From contig NZ_JBHRTF010000004.1 of the NCBI RefSeq assembly GCF_042646205.1, positions 992,001 through 1,056,000 on the forward strand: a stretch of DNA of 64,000 nt. Direction: 5' to 3'. This DNA comes from Cellvibrio fontiphilus_A. GTDB taxonomy: Bacteria > Pseudomonadota > Gammaproteobacteria > Pseudomonadales > Cellvibrionaceae. Below are positions 62,509-64,000 of the stretch, piece by piece (the first letter of the stretch is position 1; the number at the start of each line of letters is the position of its first letter). The notes under the pieces were generated by a model. That model was not told the origin of the DNA. It saw only the letters and a program-made list of their open reading frames with translations, and made no database searches. Position numbers and translations under genes: made by a program.

Positions 62509-63222
62509 TTATGCCCAGGGCGCAATTGTCAGGGTTGACCAAGGCAAAGAATATACTGCAGGTTCATTTGCAAAGTTTATCAGCAATTGCTGGAAATCTT
62601 CACGCGGGATTTCAACCGCGCCCAAACTAAATAAATGATCGTTGGCGACCTGACAATCGATGACCTTAAAGTCCCACTGTGTCAATTGTCGAACCAAATG
62701 GGCAAAGCCCACTTTCGACGCATCTGTGGCACGGCTAAACATGGATTCGCCAAAAAATAGTTGGCCCAGCGCTATGCCATAAAGCCCACCGACCAAACTA
62801 TCGCCTTGCCAGACTTCAACCGAATGAGCAAACCCGCGCCTATGCAGTTCACAATAACCGGCAATAACTTCATCACTAATCCAGGTGCCATCGGCGTAAA
62901 CACGAGGTGCTGCACAAGCGCGCATTACCGCTTCAAAACAATTGTCGAAGGTAACTTTATAGCAGCCCTTGCGTAAGGTTTTGCGCAGGCTTTTTGAAAT
63001 ATGTAATTGATGGGGAAATACCACCGTGCGTGGATTGGGGCTCCACCAAAGAATAGGATCACCGGGATTGAACCAAGGGAAAATACCGAGACGGTAAGCG
63101 GCCAAAATACGTTCGGGTGAGAGATCTCCGCCCACGGCCACCAACCCGTTAGGCTCCTCTAATGCAGTGGATGGTTCTGGAAACCAAAGGTCGTCATCAT
63201 TTAGCCAATAAAGTTTGTTCAT
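62509..63222 (-). CDS. aat: Leucyl/phenylalanyl-tRNA-protein transferase
   Basis: 237 residues. Aat adds Leu or Phe to proteins with N-terminal Lys or Arg for ClpAP degradation. Family blocks: LGIFPWFNPGDPILWWSPNPR, GTWISDEVI and GGLYGIALGQLFFGESMFS. The start ATG 63222 gives MNKLYWLND, the family start; an open extension to 63399 is non-homologous. With bpt, clpS and clpA it completes the N-degron pathway. Confidence 0.96.
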   Translation of the reverse strand: MNKLYWLNDDDLWFPEPSTALEEPNGLVAVGGDLSPERILAAYRLGIFPWFNPGDPILWWSPNPRTVVFPHQLHISKSLRKTLRKGCYKVTFDNCFEAVMRACAAPRVYADGTWISDEVIAGYCELHRRGFAHSVEVWQGDSLVGGLYGIALGQLFFGESMFSRATDASKVGFAHLVRQLTQWDFKVIDCQVANDHLFSLGAVEIPREDFQQLLINFANEPAVYSLPWSTLTIAPWA

Positions 63223-63245
63223 GAAATCCCGTTTTGAAAAACGTG

Positions 63246-63270
63246 CGTATATAAGAATGCGATATATACG
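63246..63270. repeat. CGTATATA dyad upstream of aat
   Basis: CGTATATA (63246-63253) and TATATACG (63263-63270) are perfect arms around nine bases, 24 bases before the aat ATG. It could be an operator or a 5' RNA hairpin that hides the start. Confidence 0.55.
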
Positions 63271-63414
63271 AAAAGGTGTGTGGTAGCAAAGGTTCAACAC
63301 AAACGCACCATAACCTGCAGTTGCTACAAAAAATGATTTGTAAATTTTTATTAGTTGGCGCGTTTTTTGAGTGTAATTTTTTGCTGGGATCTGAGTCAAT
63401 AAATTGTTATTACC

Positions 63415-63446
63415 TTGAGTGCTTGTAAATTTAAAGACTATGCTTA
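63415..63446 (+). promoter_or_regulatory. Promoter candidate of prkA, sigma-S-like
   Basis: TTGAGT (63415-63420), 18 bases, then CTATGCTTA (63438-63446), close to the sigma-S extended -10 CTATACTTA. prkA homologues are starvation- and RpoS-controlled in E. coli (yeaG). The RNA leader would be about 100 bases. Confidence 0.5.
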
Positions 63447-63550
63447 GTAATACAGATTGGTGCTCTAGCCAAACCCCAACTCCAGTGGAATTTTGTTAAT
63501 GGTTTGATTGTCTGTCTTTTGCCGCTTAAGTTGCTAACCCGAGGTAGATC

Positions 63551-64000
63551 ATGAGTATTTTTAGTCATTACCGCGAGCGTTTTGAAACGACACAGCAGGA
63601 AGAATTAACTATTCAGGAATATTTAGATCTTTGCAAGAAAGATCCAAGTGTCTATGCATCTGCCGCAGAGCGTATGTTAATGGCGATCGGCGAGCCTGAA
63701 ATGGTTGACACCTCCCAGGACTCTCGCCTCAGTCGAATTTTTTCTAACAAAATAATCAAGCGTTATAAAGTCTTCAGTGACTTTTACGGTATGGAGGAAT
63801 CCATCCAGCAAATTGTTTCTTTCTTCAAACATGCAGCGCAGGGTTTGGAGGAGAAAAAGCAAATCCTCTATTTGCTCGGGCCTGTGGGTGGTGGCAAATC
63901 GTCTTTGGCGGAAATGCTTAAATCGCTGATGGAAAAAATGCCGATTTACTGCATCAAAGGCTCTCCGGTATTTGAATCACCACTGGGTTTGTTTAACGCC
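63551..64000 (+). CDS. prkA: PrkA-family AAA+/serine kinase (3' truncated)
   Basis: The first 150 codons are visible; the gene runs past the window. The sequence MSIFSHYRERFE...ELTIQEYLDLCKKDP is the PrkA/YeaG start, and LGPVGGGKSS is its Walker A loop. In E. coli, YeaG acts in nitrogen and stationary-phase stress. GAGG lies six bases before ATG 63551. The kinase-like C terminus and the usual partner genes (DUF444, SpoVR) would follow beyond the edge. Confidence 0.93.
   Translation, partial: MSIFSHYRERFETTQQEELTIQEYLDLCKKDPSVYASAAERMLMAIGEPEMVDTSQDSRLSRIFSNKIIKRYKVFSDFYGMEESIQQIVSFFKHAAQGLEEKKQILYLLGPVGGGKSSLAEMLKSLMEKMPIYCIKGSPVFESPLGLFNA

Larger units (their letters stand above)
63223..63550. 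other. Divergent region between aat and prkA
   Basis: 328 bases. It contains an AT-rich dyad near aat (63246-63270) and a sigma-S-like promoter for prkA (63415-63446). No credible ORF lies in it. Confidence 0.7.

Noticed and set aside
62509..63399. Aat with a 59-residue N-terminal extension
   Set aside because: MNKLYWLND at 63222 is the conserved family start; the extension spans the AT-rich promoter region.
1..64000. Mobile element, prophage, CRISPR or biosynthetic island
   Set aside because: No transposase, integrase, phage structural gene, regular spaced repeats or large synthase appears; nearly all genes are conserved chromosomal ones.

Overview
The window is chromosomal DNA of a gammaproteobacterium, most likely of the Cellvibrio group. 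The support is the secreted family-18 chitinase, whose modules are joined by long serine/valine/alanine linkers typical of Cellvibrio and Saccharophagus, together with many gene blocks ordered as in Pseudomonas: rnt-pyrC/motY, mucD-lepA-lepB-rnc-era-recO, gacS/cysM-rlmD-relA-mazG, idh/cspD/clpS-clpA/infA-bpt-aat. The species call is inference. I see no rRNA, tRNA, insertion sequence, prophage or CRISPR array. Genes at both edges are cut by the window.

Layout. 1-10.1 kb: a signalling operon with two STAS anti-anti-sigma proteins, a receiver-phosphatase-kinase fusion resembling Pseudomonas HsbR, and a complete chemotaxis set (cheY, cheA, cheW, a soluble triple-PAS receptor, cheR, cheD, cheB). 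A convergent membrane sensor at 10.2-12.5 kb looks like a histidine kinase but lacks its catalytic residues. 12.7-16.3 kb: carbonic anhydrase, exonuclease I, argininosuccinate synthase. 16.4-25.5 kb: cbb3 oxidase genes ccoNOQP and assembly genes ccoGHIS plus a SafE-like membrane protein with a His-rich tail, preceded by a perfect FNR/Anr box. 25.6-30.3 kb: a BamA/TamA-type outer-membrane protein with a sigma-E-like promoter, glyoxalase I, SelO and DjlA. 30.3-32.7 kb: chitinase with a long leader and a LacI-type operator-like palindrome. 32.9-38.5 kb: universal stress protein, MaoC hydratase, exported catalase-like peroxidase, RNase T, dihydroorotase, MotY. 38.6-45.8 kb: DegP-like protease and the lepA-lepB-DUF4845-rnc-era-recO run. 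45.8-54.5 kb: gacS, cysM, rlmD, relA, mazG. 54.5-64 kb: rluE, monomeric isocitrate dehydrogenase, cspD, clpS, clpA, infA, bpt, aat and the start of prkA.

How parts work together. The first 10 kb can couple a chemosensory array (receptor, CheA/CheW, adaptation enzymes CheR/CheD/CheB) to a partner-switching output. The receptor ends in EWEEF, a CheR/CheB tether like those of other receptors. The cco genes build and copper-load a high-affinity terminal oxidase expected to be induced at low oxygen. bpt, aat, clpS and clpA form the whole bacterial N-degron route within 5 kb. relA, gacS, cspD and prkA add stationary-phase and stress control. Most of the window is conserved housekeeping. The parts most worth following up are the pseudokinase, the repeated AFGFF motifs in CheA, the paired dyads before clpS, the chitinase leader and a possible small RNA near 12.6 kb.
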